This document shows, piece after piece, positions 54,604 through 62,456 of a stretch of 64,000 nucleotides of DNA (the first letter of the stretch is position 1; each line of letters starts with the position of its first letter). The translations under genes and the position numbers were made by a program. The DNA comes from Deltaproteobacteria bacterium (GTDB lineage Bacteria; Desulfobacterota; Binatia; UBA12015), in assembly GCA_016874715.1 (NCBI GenBank), contig VGTK01000002.1, forward strand, positions 42,811-106,810. The letters are read 5' to 3'. The notes under the pieces are model-generated. The model was not told where the DNA came from. It ran no database searches and was given only the letters and a program-made list of their open reading frames with translations.

Positions 54604-55038
54604 TTGGCCGCGAGGCGAACATACCTTTGGGCCATGGTTTCGGTCTTCGCGATCGCTGGCCTGGCAGGCTTTGCGGGTTGGAGGCACGCGATCTGGCCTC
54701 TCAACCAGCACTCGGAGGTGGCTCTAGCGCGAAGAGCACAGCAGTTCTGGGACCTGAAGCTCTCTGGGGACAGCCTGGGCGCGTACGACTACATGGCAGA
54801 GTCCTACCGCCGCAGAGTCACAGCGACCGGGTTCGGCCGCGAGGGATCGGGACTCGTGGTGCATACCGGGGCAACGGTTCAGGGCGTGCGTGTCGACGAG
54901 AAAGGCGGCGAGGTCGAGGTGGAGTTGAAGCACATCTTCAACAAGGAGCATTTCGACCGGGCCGAGACCACCTCGCTGATCAAGGAGCGCTGGGTTTTTG
55001 AGAACGGTGGCTGGTATCGCTGGCCAATGGGCTCTTGA
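54604..55038 (+). CDS. Small membrane-anchored protein, possible NTF2-like domain
   Basis: 144 residues from a TTG (ATG at 54634 is an alternative giving 134). One membrane helix (about 8-28) and a soluble domain with ARRAQQFWDLKLSGD...AYDYMAESYRRR and a C-terminal ERWVFENGGWYRWP. This arrangement resembles periplasmic NTF2/SnoaL-like folds, a guess from pattern only. Codon use is less GC-rich than in surrounding genes. Probably no operon partner. Confidence 0.6.
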   Translation: MAARRTYLWAMVSVFAIAGLAGFAGWRHAIWPLNQHSEVALARRAQQFWDLKLSGDSLGAYDYMAESYRRRVTATGFGREGSGLVVHTGATVQGVRVDEKGGEVEVELKHIFNKEHFDRAETTSLIKERWVFENGGWYRWPMGS

Positions 55039-55253
55039 GGGTTGAAACGATCGGGGATCTCGGTGTACAACAGACGGCACCCGCTGCACGGCGGGGAAAC
55101 GACGGTTGTCGCCTGTTGCGAGAGGTGTTGGGTAAGGCAAGCGCAGCGAAAGCTGTAGACCTGAACGAAGTGGGCCGTGGGCTTCGACAGTCCGAAGGAG
55201 ACCGGCAGCCCGCCAGTTCGAGAGGTTTGACGCTCTCCTGAGAGGAGGATCTC
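55039..55253 (+). promoter_or_regulatory. Possible structured leader of the secreted-protein gene
   Basis: 215 bases with lower GC. CAGC-GAAA-GCTG (55144-55155) is a GNRA-capped hairpin. CTTCG/CGAAG with a 6-base loop (55182-55197) competes with an outer GGGCT/AGCCC pair (55179-55183 with 55207-55211). I saw no match good enough to name a riboswitch. A promoter was not recognised. Confidence 0.4.
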
Positions 55254-55274
55254 ATGAAGGAGGAGGTAGGAATG
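55243..55274 (+). promoter_or_regulatory. Two consecutive AGGAGG-N5-ATG initiation sites
   Basis: AGGAGG at 55243-55248 is five bases before ATG 55254, and AGGAGG at 55261-55266 is five bases before ATG 55272; both ATGs are in the same frame, 18 bases apart. The second gives a normal signal peptide. Confidence 0.85.
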
Positions 55275-56966
55275 AAGCGTAGGGGCGCACTAGGCGCACT
55301 AGCAGGATGGGTCGTGGTCGGGATGCTCGTGTGTTCCGGGACGTCCGCCTTCGGGCAGGGTGAGGACATCTACGAGAACACCAGCGGGTTGACGTGGAAT
55401 GGCGTCACCGGCACCGGTGGTGCGAACTTCCCGCTCCTCGCAGGTGGCATCGCTCAGGCTGGTCGTTCGAACGCAAACGCCACCCTGAACCCGAACGGGA
55501 TCGGCCAGTACCTGTTCGGCCAGTACTATGACGTTCGTGCGGTGGACGGCGATGCGCAGGTGACCAACATCGCGATCGTCAACACCAACTCGAACAACGG
55601 CAATCTGCCGACCTGTTCGCAGACGGACGTGCTCCAGGGCCGGGACGGCGAGAACTGCTTCTTCGACCAGGCGACCAACGTCGACCTGCCGAAGGGCGGC
55701 ATCCTCGCCAAGGTCCGCTTCCGCGAGTCGCGCTACAGCACTGAGGTCCTCGACTTCAACATCGCGCTGTCCTGCGGCGAGGTGTGGACCGCGCGCATCC
55801 AGCTCGGCGCGGACGGCTTTCCCCGCCTGATCTCCGAGCACCTGGTCGTCACCAGCGCGACCGGCAACTTCGGCGTCGGTGGCACCCTGCGCACTCGCCC
55901 GGCGTTCAACCCGGCCGAGGGCGGCACGCCGGCACAGTTCCGCTTCGCCGGTGGCGCCCCGAGCAACCTCGTCCCCGCGGACGCGGCGCGCGGCTACATC
56001 GAGGTGATCGGCATCTCGGATCTGCCCTGCGAGCCTGTCGACGAGGACGGCAACCCGACCGAGATCGACCTCGAGAACGGCAACACTTGGAACATCTACC
56101 CGTTCACTTGGATGGCGACCAACGCTCTCGCGGCGGAGGCGACCCTGGTTCGTGCCGCCTCGGGTAACTCGTACGGCTACGCCTTCACGGCGATCAGCCG
56201 CTACCGCCCGGTGATGTTTGTCGGCACCCAGGGCGTCGGCAAGGGCACCCCGTCGATCGCACTGTCGGCGATCTTCGGTAACGAGACGCCGAACATCGAT
56301 AACTGCTTCGGGTTCGACCTCAACGGCAACCCGTTCACGGGACCGCCGGCCTGCGTGCGTCAGTTCAACCTGGCGCTGCACAAGAGCCGCCTGGTTGGTC
56401 AGTACGACATCAGCCCGACGACGGCTGGCAAGACCAACTTCATCCTCACCCTGCCGACCAAGTACCGCAACTGCAACGTGAGCCTGGGCGGCGCGCTGAG
56501 CAAGGCGTACGCGGGCCCGAACGGCACCCCGTTCGCCTGCGTCGCGAACCCTGGCGAGGAAGTGACCTGCACGCTGTACGACCGCCTCGAGAACCTGGCG
56601 GAGGGTGGCTTCACCTCGCCGTCGGAGAGCGAGCGCTGCTTCCTGCCGCGTGAGCTCACGATCTTCGGTCTGCCTGGCTCGATCAACGCCGACGACATCC
56701 TTGCGCTGGCGGACACGTTCGAGACCCCGGCCGGTTGGCTCGCGATCCAGCTGGACGACGACGTCCAGGGCCAGGTCCTGCACCGCGAGATCTTCCCGAA
56801 CGCGATCACGCACGACATCCTCGGCGGGCGCGTTCAGGGCTACCGCGGCCTGCCGATCATCGGCATGAAGCTGCAGGAGTACACGAACGGCGCCGTCGGT
56901 GGCGCGTACGGTCTGCTGATCCCGATGCAGGCCGACGATCGGGTTCTCTTCCCTGGCCAGAGCTGA
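55272..56966 (+). CDS. Secreted cysteine-rich protein of unknown function, probably abundant
   Basis: 564 residues. Signal peptide about 1-28 (MKRRGALGALAG... ending SAFG). The mature protein is neutral to acidic, Asn/Gly/Thr-rich, with about ten cysteines (CSQTD, CFFD, SCGEV, PCEPV, NCFGF, ACVRQ, NCNV, ACVAN, TCTLY, RCFLP), so disulfides outside the cytoplasm are likely. No membrane anchor, lipobox, LPXTG or autotransporter barrel was seen. Repeated VRFRESRYSTEVLDFNI/TNIAIVNT themes recall hypothetical surface proteins of deltaproteobacteria-like organisms, from memory only. Strong double ribosome sites, a dedicated terminator and a narrow codon set suggest high expression. It may coat the surface; function not established. 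Confidence 0.8.
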   Translation: MKRRGALGALAGWVVVGMLVCSGTSAFGQGEDIYENTSGLTWNGVTGTGGANFPLLAGGIAQAGRSNANATLNPNGIGQYLFGQYYDVRAVDGDAQVTNIAIVNTNSNNGNLPTCSQTDVLQGRDGENCFFDQATNVDLPKGGILAKVRFRESRYSTEVLDFNIALSCGEVWTARIQLGADGFPRLISEHLVVTSATGNFGVGGTLRTRPAFNPAEGGTPAQFRFAGGAPSNLVPADAARGYIEVIGISDLPCEPVDEDGNPTEIDLENGNTWNIYPFTWMATNALAAEATLVRAASGNSYGYAFTAISRYRPVMFVGTQGVGKGTPSIALSAIFGNETPNIDNCFGFDLNGNPFTGPPACVRQFNLALHKSRLVGQYDISPTTAGKTNFILTLPTKYRNCNVSLGGALSKAYAGPNGTPFACVANPGEEVTCTLYDRLENLAEGGFTSPSESERCFLPRELTIFGLPGSINADDILALADTFETPAGWLAIQLDDDVQGQVLHREIFPNAITHDILGGRVQGYRGLPIIGMKLQEYTNGAVGGAYGLLIPMQADDRVLFPGQS

Positions 56967-57004
56967 TCTAGCCCGGAAGCAGATCGGGGTCGCTTGACCC
57001 GAGA

Positions 57005-57037
57005 GGGGGAGTCGCCGCAAGGCGGCTCCCCCTTTTC
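57005..57037 (+). terminator. Rho-independent terminator after the secreted-protein gene
   Basis: A 12-bp stem (GGGGGAGTCGCC with GGCGGCTCCCCC, one G-T pair) capped by GCAA is followed by TTTTCTC. It ends three bases before the wzt ATG, so it separates the secreted protein from the export genes, which may rely on read-through or an internal promoter. Confidence 0.9.
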
Positions 57038-57039
57038 TC

Positions 57040-58212
57040 ATGCTGCAGCAAGAACCCTGGGCTCTCCGAGCCGATCGAATCGGCAAGGTCTACCACGTCG
57101 TGCCGAGGCTGCTCCCGTTGCTGAACGGCGGCCCATCGGGACCTGACGACCGCAACTGCGTGAAGGCCCTCACGGACGTTTCTCTCGAGGTCGCAAGGGG
57201 CGAGGCGATCGCTCTCATCGGTGCAAACGGCGCAGGGAAGAGCACGTTCCTGCGGATTCTCGCGGGACTCTCGCGGCCGACCTCGGGTTCGGTCGTGCGG
57301 CGGGCGCGCCTCGGGACGCTGCTCGAGCTCGGTGCGGGCCTGGTCGATGAATGGACCGGAGAGAGCAACGCGCGGAGTGCGCTTGCCCTGCAGGGCGCTT
57401 CGTCGGCGCGCCTCGCGGAGGTCGCGCGCTTCGCGGAGATCGGCCGGTTCTTCGCCGAGCCCGTCCGGACCTATTCGACGGGAATGCGCCTTCGGCTCGC
57501 GTATGCGCTCGCCATCGGTCTCGAGCCGGAGATGCTGATCGCCGACGAGGTCGTCGCCGTGGGTGACGAGGGGTTTCAGCGCCGATGCGCTCTGGAGCTG
57601 CAGGGGTTTCTCGGACGCGGTGGGACGCTGGTTCTCGCGACGCACAACCTCTACCTCGCCGAGAAGCTCTGCCAGAGGGCGATGTGGCTGGAGCGAGGGG
57701 TCGTTCGCGCTTGCGGCCCGACGCAGGACGTGACGCGGACCTACCGCGACGCGATCCGGTCGCCGCGGCGCGATCAGGCCCGGCCGCGCCCGGAGGATCT
57801 CGGCCGGATCGATCCTGTGGTTTCGGACGCTGTCCGGCTCTCCGCGACGGTTCGTGGCGCGGAGGGCACCGTACCGAACGTCGTCACTACGGGAGGTCCG
57901 TGGCGGATCGAGCTCGCTGGCGCGGCTGGCAGCGACAGCCACGCCGACCTCCGCGCCGACATCCGACGTGCCGATGGAACGCTCGTGGCCCGCATCGACC
58001 AGCTGCGCTGGTCGGCCACCGAACTCGGCGCGTGTCCGCTGCTGCCGGGCCGCTACGTGGTCGAGGTGGGCAGGGTCGATTCGCGAGGCGATGAGGTGGG
58101 CAGGGTCGATTCGCGAGGCGATGACGACGACGTTCTCGTGTGCCAGGAGCTGCTCGTGCGCGGTGCTCGCCGCGAGCTCGGCAACGTCGTGCTGGAGCAC
58201 GAGTGGATCTGA
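57040..58212 (+). CDS. Polysaccharide ABC exporter ATPase (Wzt-like), copy 1
   Basis: 390 residues. Walker [10 protein letters not shown] (about 61-69), signature [10 protein letters not shown] and Walker [13 protein letters not shown]. The C-terminal 130 residues look like a Wzt carbohydrate-binding domain ending [10 protein letters not shown]. It drives export of lipid-linked polysaccharide with the Wzm-like partner downstream. An exact 30-bp in-frame tandem duplication (58063-58122) encodes two [10 protein letters not shown] units in this domain. Last 10 bases overlap the permease. Confidence 0.9.
   Translation: MLQQEPWALRADRIGKVYHVVPRLLPLLNGGPSGPDDRNCVKALTDVSLEVARGEAIALIGANGAGKSTFLRILAGLSRPTSGSVVRRARLGTLLELGAGLVDEWTGESNARSALALQGASSARLAEVARFAEIGRFFAEPVRTYSTGMRLRLAYALAIGLEPEMLIADEVVAVGDEGFQRRCALELQGFLGRGGTLVLATHNLYLAEKLCQRAMWLERGVVRACGPTQDVTRTYRDAIRSPRRDQARPRPEDLGRIDPVVSDAVRLSATVRGAEGTVPNVVTTGGPWRIELAGAAGSDSHADLRADIRRADGTLVARIDQLRWSATELGACPLLPGRYVVEVGRVDSRGDEVGRVDSRGDDDDVLVCQELLVRGARRELGNVVLEHEWI
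58063..58122 (+). repeat. 30-bp in-frame tandem duplication in wzt copy 1
   Basis: Bases 58063-58092 are repeated exactly at 58093-58122, giving [10 protein letters not shown] twice. The near-perfect identity suggests a recent event. It falls within the substrate-binding C-terminal domain, in a probable loop. Confidence 0.95.
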
Positions 58213-59015
58213 TCCCCTCCGCCCGCGGTCGCGTGCTCGTGGAGGCGGCGATCGCGCATCGCCGGCTGCTGATCGAGCTCGTGCGGCGAGAGGTTCGGGC
58301 TCGATTCGCGGGGGCGCGGTTCGGCCTGCTCTGGTCGCTGATCAATCCGGCCGTCCAGCTCGCCGCGTACGGGCTGATCTTCGGCTACCTGTACGCCGAC
58401 CCGTCGCGACCTCGCGGCACCGTGACCGCGACGCTCTTCTGCGGCCTGTGGCCGTGGTGGGCTTTCCAGGAAGCAACGCTGCGCGGGACCGCCGCCCTGG
58501 TGGAGCAGGCAAGCCTGCTGCGCCGTCTGCCCATGCCCGCGACGTTGCCGATCCTCGCAGCCACGATCGCATCGGTCGGGATCCAGATGCTCGGCTTCGT
58601 GCTGTTCCTGCTGGTTTTCGCGTCGATCGGCGTCATCGAGCCCCGTGCCGCGTGGCTTCTGCTGCCGGTCGTGCTCGCCTTGCACGTGGCGCTGACCGCG
58701 GGGCTCGCGCTCTTCCTGGCTCCGCTCTACCTCGTCGTGCGCGACGTCATGCACGCCGTGTCGCTGGGCCTGATGGTGGGCTTCTTCCTCTCGCCCGTCC
58801 TCTACCAGCTCGGCGACCTGCCGCCGTTCGCTCGTGGCATCGCGTCGCTGAACCCGCTCGCCGGACTGCTCGGTCTGGTGCGCACCGCCGTCCTCGGTGC
58901 CGAGCTTCCCCCGTGGATGACCCTCGTTTCGCTCGTGGGAGCCATCGGCGCCGCCTGGCACTGGGGAGCGCGCCTCGTGTCGCGGATCGACGGCCGCATC
59001 GACGAGTACTGCTGA
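58203..59015 (+). CDS. Polysaccharide ABC exporter permease (Wzm-like)
   Basis: 270 residues with about six membrane helices of the ABC-2 type. The N-terminal [21 protein letters not shown] amphipathic segment, [13 protein letters not shown] and [14 protein letters not shown] are typical of O-antigen/teichoic-acid exporters. GTG start overlaps wzt copy 1 by 10 bases. It is the only permease of this kind in the window, although two ATPases are present. Confidence 0.88.
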   Translation: MDLIPSARGRVLVEAAIAHRRLLIELVRREVRARFAGARFGLLWSLINPAVQLAAYGLIFGYLYADPSRPRGTVTATLFCGLWPWWAFQEATLRGTAALVEQASLLRRLPMPATLPILAATIASVGIQMLGFVLFLLVFASIGVIEPRAAWLLLPVVLALHVALTAGLALFLAPLYLVVRDVMHAVSLGLMVGFFLSPVLYQLGDLPPFARGIASLNPLAGLLGLVRTAVLGAELPPWMTLVSLVGAIGAAWHWGARLVSRIDGRIDEYC

Positions 59016-59054
59016 CCCGACCCGAGTGCTGCCGGGCTAGCCCTCGGCACCCGG

Positions 59055-59092
59055 GCAAAGAAAAAGGGGGTGCGGATCGACTCCGCACCCCC
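59055..59092 (-). terminator. Rho-independent terminator for the minus-strand secreted protein
   Basis: An 11-bp perfect stem GGGGGTGCGGA/TCCGCACCCCC (59066-59092) with a 5-base loop; on the minus strand it is followed by TTTTTCTTTG (plus-strand AAAGAAAAA). It lies 27 bases beyond the stop of the minus-strand gene. No T-run on the plus strand. Confidence 0.9.
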
Positions 59093-59118
59093 TCGGTCGC
59101 GTGCCGCGCCGGAGCGGC

Positions 59119-59772
59119 TCAGTAGTACAGGATGTTCACGTCGTAGCGCGAGCAGCCCTCCTTCAGGTGCAGCTTCACGCGCCAGCGACCGGGCGAAGAG
59201 AACGGCGGTACTCCCGGCTGCGCGCCATTCGAGAAGTACTCGAGGCCGGTCGGCGCGATGGCAGTCATCTCCACGTTGCTGCAACTCGAGTTGCCCTTGT
59301 TCGTCGTGCCGATCTCGAAGAAGGCGCTGCGCGTCGTGGGGAGATCCGCACACCACACGTGGTCCTTGCCCTGGGTCAGAACCACGTTGCTCAGCGTCCA
59401 CTGCGTGTTGCTGACCTTCTGGAAGAAGCCGTCAGGGCACTCGCCGGAGACCGTCGACTTGGGCGTGGGCGTCGGGGTGATCGGCCCCCCGGTCGGTTGC
59501 GGCGTCGGTGTCGGAACGATCGGCGGCAGCATGACGTCGATCAGCTGATCGCACGTGTCCTCGAGCCGCCACTCGCGACCGGTCTCGGTCTTGTAGAGGT
59601 TCAGCCGCCCGCAATCGACGTACTCGGGCGATCCGTCGCCGTTGATGCCGATCTGGACGCGGAACGCGCCGCTGTTCCGGACCAGCATGTTGTCCTGAGC
59701 GGACGCCAGGTCAGACGCTGCAAGCAACAGCACCGCCGCACACGTAGCCCTAAGCCACATCCTCTCACGCAT
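59119..59772 (-). CDS. Secreted protein with Pro/Thr linker, function unknown
   Basis: 217 residues. Signal peptide about 1-26 (ending ASA). A first domain with two cysteines (VDCGRLN, DTCDQL), a Pro/Thr linker (about 86-106, TPTPQPTGG... ) and a second domain with four cysteines ending YDVNILYY. The layout resembles extracellular two-domain proteins. The first ATG (59772) is chosen since GAGG stands seven bases from it. It is monocistronic, between wzm and the isomerase gene. Confidence 0.75.
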   Translation of the reverse strand: MRERMWLRATCAAVLLLAASDLASAQDNMLVRNSGAFRVQIGINGDGSPEYVDCGRLNLYKTETGREWRLEDTCDQLIDVMLPPIVPTPTPQPTGGPITPTPTPKSTVSGECPDGFFQKVSNTQWTLSNVVLTQGKDHVWCADLPTTRSAFFEIGTTNKGNSSCSNVEMTAIAPTGLEYFSNGAQPGVPPFSSPGRWRVKLHLKEGCSRYDVNILYY

Positions 59773-60151
59773 AGCTCCACCTCACTGCTCCGGGCCCACG
59801 TGGCCACAGTTTCAATCGAACACTTAGCCCTCACCGGAACGGGATGTCAACCTCGTCCAGTCAACCAGGAACGCGGGCATCGGCTCACCTTGTGAGCCAT
59901 CGTGATCGCCCGAGCCGCTGCTGCCGCCTCGGCATTCACCTGGCGGGGATTCGTTAGCAAGATCCAGGCTGAGGCGAGAGGGCCGCCGTTGCTGGGGTTG
60001 GCCGGCGTGTTGCGCCGTCCGTGCGACGGAAAGTTGCCGGTGCGTCAGCGTCTCACCGGGGCGGACACCGTGCCGGCTGGAATCCCGGACGGGCGACCAC
60101 TATTAGGACGCCGGCGAAGCGGGCATTTCTCGCCCGTCTGGAGGGAAGAAG
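59773..60151. other. Divergent intergenic region before the isomerase gene
   Basis: 379 bases. Besides the minus-strand promoter candidate, the plus strand has TATTAG at 60101-60106 (4 of 6 to -10) about 45 bases before the isomerase ATG, with TGGAAT 17 bases upstream as a poor -35. A CGGGC/GCCCG stem lies near 60119-60135. Open frames here look like noise. Confidence 0.5.
59821..59850 (-). promoter_or_regulatory. Candidate promoter of the minus-strand secreted protein
   Basis: On the minus strand a perfect TTGACA (59850-59845) is followed 18 bases later by TAAGTG (59826-59821), a weak -10. It is about 50 bases before the ATG at 59772. Confidence 0.4.
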
Positions 60152-61120
60152 ATGTCTCGCAACGATCTGCGCCGTGTCCTCGGGGCGACGGCCGCTCTCG
60201 TAGCGCTCGCCGCTGCACGGGCTATGGCCGCCGATGGCGGGCCGGTTCTCCGCATCGGCGACCAGACGGTGGACGCCGCGCAGATCACCCAGGAATTCAC
60301 CTGGAGCCCCCCGGCGATGCTCAGCGAGGTCCGCCGCAACGACAACTCGATGCGTCTGCTCGCCGTCGACTGGTACTCGAACAAGCTGATCGCGAAGGCG
60401 GCCGTCGACGACAGGATTCTCGACAAGATGCCCGGCCTCGCGAGCGCGGCCGAGTCGCTGCGCACCAAGATGATCGCCGGCCGGGTCACGCCGCGGTACG
60501 TGACCGAGCACTTCAAGAGCGACGACCAGGAGCTGAAGCAGTTCATGACGATGAACGAGCAGCTCTGCCAGGCGCCGACGGCGTACCGGATCGCGCGCGT
60601 CGGCGTCGTCGTCGGGCGCAAGGCGAGCGAGCCGGAGCTGCAGGGTGCCAGGGCCCGCATCGACGACGTGAAGAAGCGCATCGCCGCCGGCGAGTCGTTC
60701 GCGACCATCGCCGACGAGGGATCCGACCTGACGGCGAAGGCGCCGGGCGGCGAGATCGGCTGGCTCACCGCCGAGGAGGTCGAGCGAACCGAAGGCAAGG
60801 AGACGATCACCGGCCTTCGGAAGGACCAGACCAGCGACGTCGTCCGGACGACCGAGGGCTTCGTGATCTACAAGCTCCTCGACCGGAAGGACGCGCGGAA
60901 GCTGACCTTCGAGGAGTGCCGCGGCGCTCTCGAGCGGGCGATGAACGAGCGCTACAAGGCGCAGATCGTACGCGACTGGATCGACCAGCTCGCCAAGCGG
61001 TACAACGCGTCGCTCAACGTCGATGCCTTCGCGACGGCGGTTCGAGCGGTGCCCATCGACCCGAACTGGCTCGAGCGGCAGGCTGCCAAGGAAGAAGGTG
61101 GGCTCGTCGTCGCGCCCTGA
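60152..61120 (+). CDS. Periplasmic peptidyl-prolyl isomerase, SurA/parvulin family
   Basis: 322 residues. Signal peptide about 1-26 (ending AMA). An N-terminal helical chaperone-like region (about 30-140) precedes a parvulin domain (about 145-245) with the pattern AYRIARVGVVV...GGEIGWLTAEEV...SDVVRTTEGFVIYKLLDR. A final helical region follows. It could assist outer-membrane or secreted protein folding. GAGGGAAG is before the ATG. The stop overlaps wzt copy 2. Confidence 0.85.
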   Translation: MSRNDLRRVLGATAALVALAAARAMAADGGPVLRIGDQTVDAAQITQEFTWSPPAMLSEVRRNDNSMRLLAVDWYSNKLIAKAAVDDRILDKMPGLASAAESLRTKMIAGRVTPRYVTEHFKSDDQELKQFMTMNEQLCQAPTAYRIARVGVVVGRKASEPELQGARARIDDVKKRIAAGESFATIADEGSDLTAKAPGGEIGWLTAEEVERTEGKETITGLRKDQTSDVVRTTEGFVIYKLLDRKDARKLTFEECRGALERAMNERYKAQIVRDWIDQLAKRYNASLNVDAFATAVRAVPIDPNWLERQAAKEEGGLVVAP

Positions 61121-62363
61121 GCACGACGCGCCTCGCCTCGCGGAGGTGCTCGGCGCCGCACCTCCTCCCGCGCTGGTCGCGCACGGTATCGGCAAGGTCT
61201 ATCGCCGGGAGCCCGCCGCTCTTGCGTCGCTGTTCCGGGCGGAGTCCGTCCGCCCGGCGGGCGGCTTCGATGCGCTGCGCGATGTCTCCTTCACCCTCGC
61301 GCACGGGCAATCCCTCGGCGTGATCGGGCGCAACGGTGCGGGAAAGTCGACTCTGCTCCGCATCCTCGCCGGAGTGGCGCGCCCGTCCGCGGGCCGGGTA
61401 GAGACGCTCGCGCGCGTCTCGTGCCTGCTCGACCTGGGCGTCGGGTTCCACGCGCTCGAGACGGGTCGTGGCAACGCGGAGACCGCCCTCGTCCTGCAGG
61501 CCGGTCTGACGCGGCGCGAAGCGAGCGCCCGGGCGCGCGACGTCGCGGAGTTTGCCGATCTCGGCGAGTTCTTCGAGCGTCCGATCCGCACCTACTCCGA
61601 CGGCATGCGCCTCCGGCTCGCGTTCGCGACCATCACCGTCCTCGACCCGGAAGTGCTGATCACCGACGAGATTCTCGCGGTCGGCGACGACGGCTTCCAG
61701 GAACGCTGCAACGGCTGGTTCGATCGCTTCCTCGGACGTGGCGGCGGGCTCGTCCTCTGCTCGCACGATCTGGGGCAGATCCAGCGTCTCTGCGATCGCA
61801 CGCTGTGGCTCGACGGCGGCGTCGTGTGCGAGATCGGTGATTCCCGAGACATCGTGCGGCACTACCGCGAGGCGATGGGCACCGCGGCTGCAGGTGGCGA
61901 GGAGGGCGGCGGTGACGCGGGTCGGGTGCATGCCGTCGGGCATGCCGCGGGACTCGCGTTCGAGGTCGTGGACCTTCGCCTCGAGCGCGAGGACGGGGGG
62001 GACGCGCGTCTCCTGCCGCGCGACGCGACGATCCTGGTGACCGCCGACGTGCACGCTCCCGCCGGCGTCCCGCAGATCTGCATCGGCATCACGCGCGACG
62101 ACCTGACTCCGGTGTACGGCGTCGCGAGCGACATGGACGGCGCGCGGCCCGTGGATCTCGGCTCGGGCCGCCATCGCTACCGGCTCCGCTTCCCGCGCCT
62201 GCCGCTCACCGCCGGCACCTACCGGCTACGCGCGCACGCGCTCGACGAGACCGGAACGCGGCTGTACGACACCGTCGAGCTCACCTTCGGCGTGGAGGGC
62301 GACGATGAGGACGCAGGCTTGATCCGGCTCGCTGGGACCGGAGCAGCCCGGGGTGCGCGATGA
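61098..62363 (+). CDS. Polysaccharide ABC exporter ATPase (Wzt-like), copy 2
   Basis: 421 residues from GTG 61098 (GTG 61146 is an alternative). Walker A GRNGAGKST, signature YSDGMRLRLA, Walker B VLITDEILAVGD. The C-terminal 150 residues match a full Wzt_C-type sugar-binding domain (VYGVASDMDG... RFPRLPLTAGTYRLRAHALDETG). Its permease is not adjacent; it might share the Wzm-like protein upstream or use one beyond the window. It overlaps the isomerase by 23 bases. Confidence 0.88.
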   Translation: MGSSSRPEHDAPRLAEVLGAAPPPALVAHGIGKVYRREPAALASLFRAESVRPAGGFDALRDVSFTLAHGQSLGVIGRNGAGKSTLLRILAGVARPSAGRVETLARVSCLLDLGVGFHALETGRGNAETALVLQAGLTRREASARARDVAEFADLGEFFERPIRTYSDGMRLRLAFATITVLDPEVLITDEILAVGDDGFQERCNGWFDRFLGRGGGLVLCSHDLGQIQRLCDRTLWLDGGVVCEIGDSRDIVRHYREAMGTAAAGGEEGGGDAGRVHAVGHAAGLAFEVVDLRLEREDGGDARLLPRDATILVTADVHAPAGVPQICIGITRDDLTPVYGVASDMDGARPVDLGSGRHRYRLRFPRLPLTAGTYRLRAHALDETGTRLYDTVELTFGVEGDDEDAGLIRLAGTGAARGAR

Positions 62364-62456
62364 CGACCGCGATCGTGATCGCGGCGCGCACGACACGATC
62401 GGGATCGCGCCGATGATCGCGGGCCTCGAGCGGCTCGTGCGCACGGGCGTCACGTC
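62364..62456 (+). other. Possible gene remnant between wzt copy 2 and the ligase
   Basis: The sequence starting ATG 62360 reads MTTAIVIAAR, then stops after 18 residues; a shifted frame continues DTIGIAPMIAGLERLVRTG to a stop at 62460. One missing base would join them into about 33 residues. A CGCGAT/ATCGCG hairpin lies at about 62369-62384. It may be a decayed gene end or coincidence. Confidence 0.25.

Noticed and set aside
55039..55253. Cyclic-di-GMP class I riboswitch before the secreted protein
   Set aside because: GGCAA and a GAAA-capped hairpin are present, but the rest of the conserved core and the tetraloop receptor are not; I keep it only as a structured-leader lead.
59902..61323. 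Plus-strand open frame overlapping the isomerase gene
   Set aside because: Arg/Gly-rich composition with no domain; the isomerase frame has a signal peptide and a parvulin domain.
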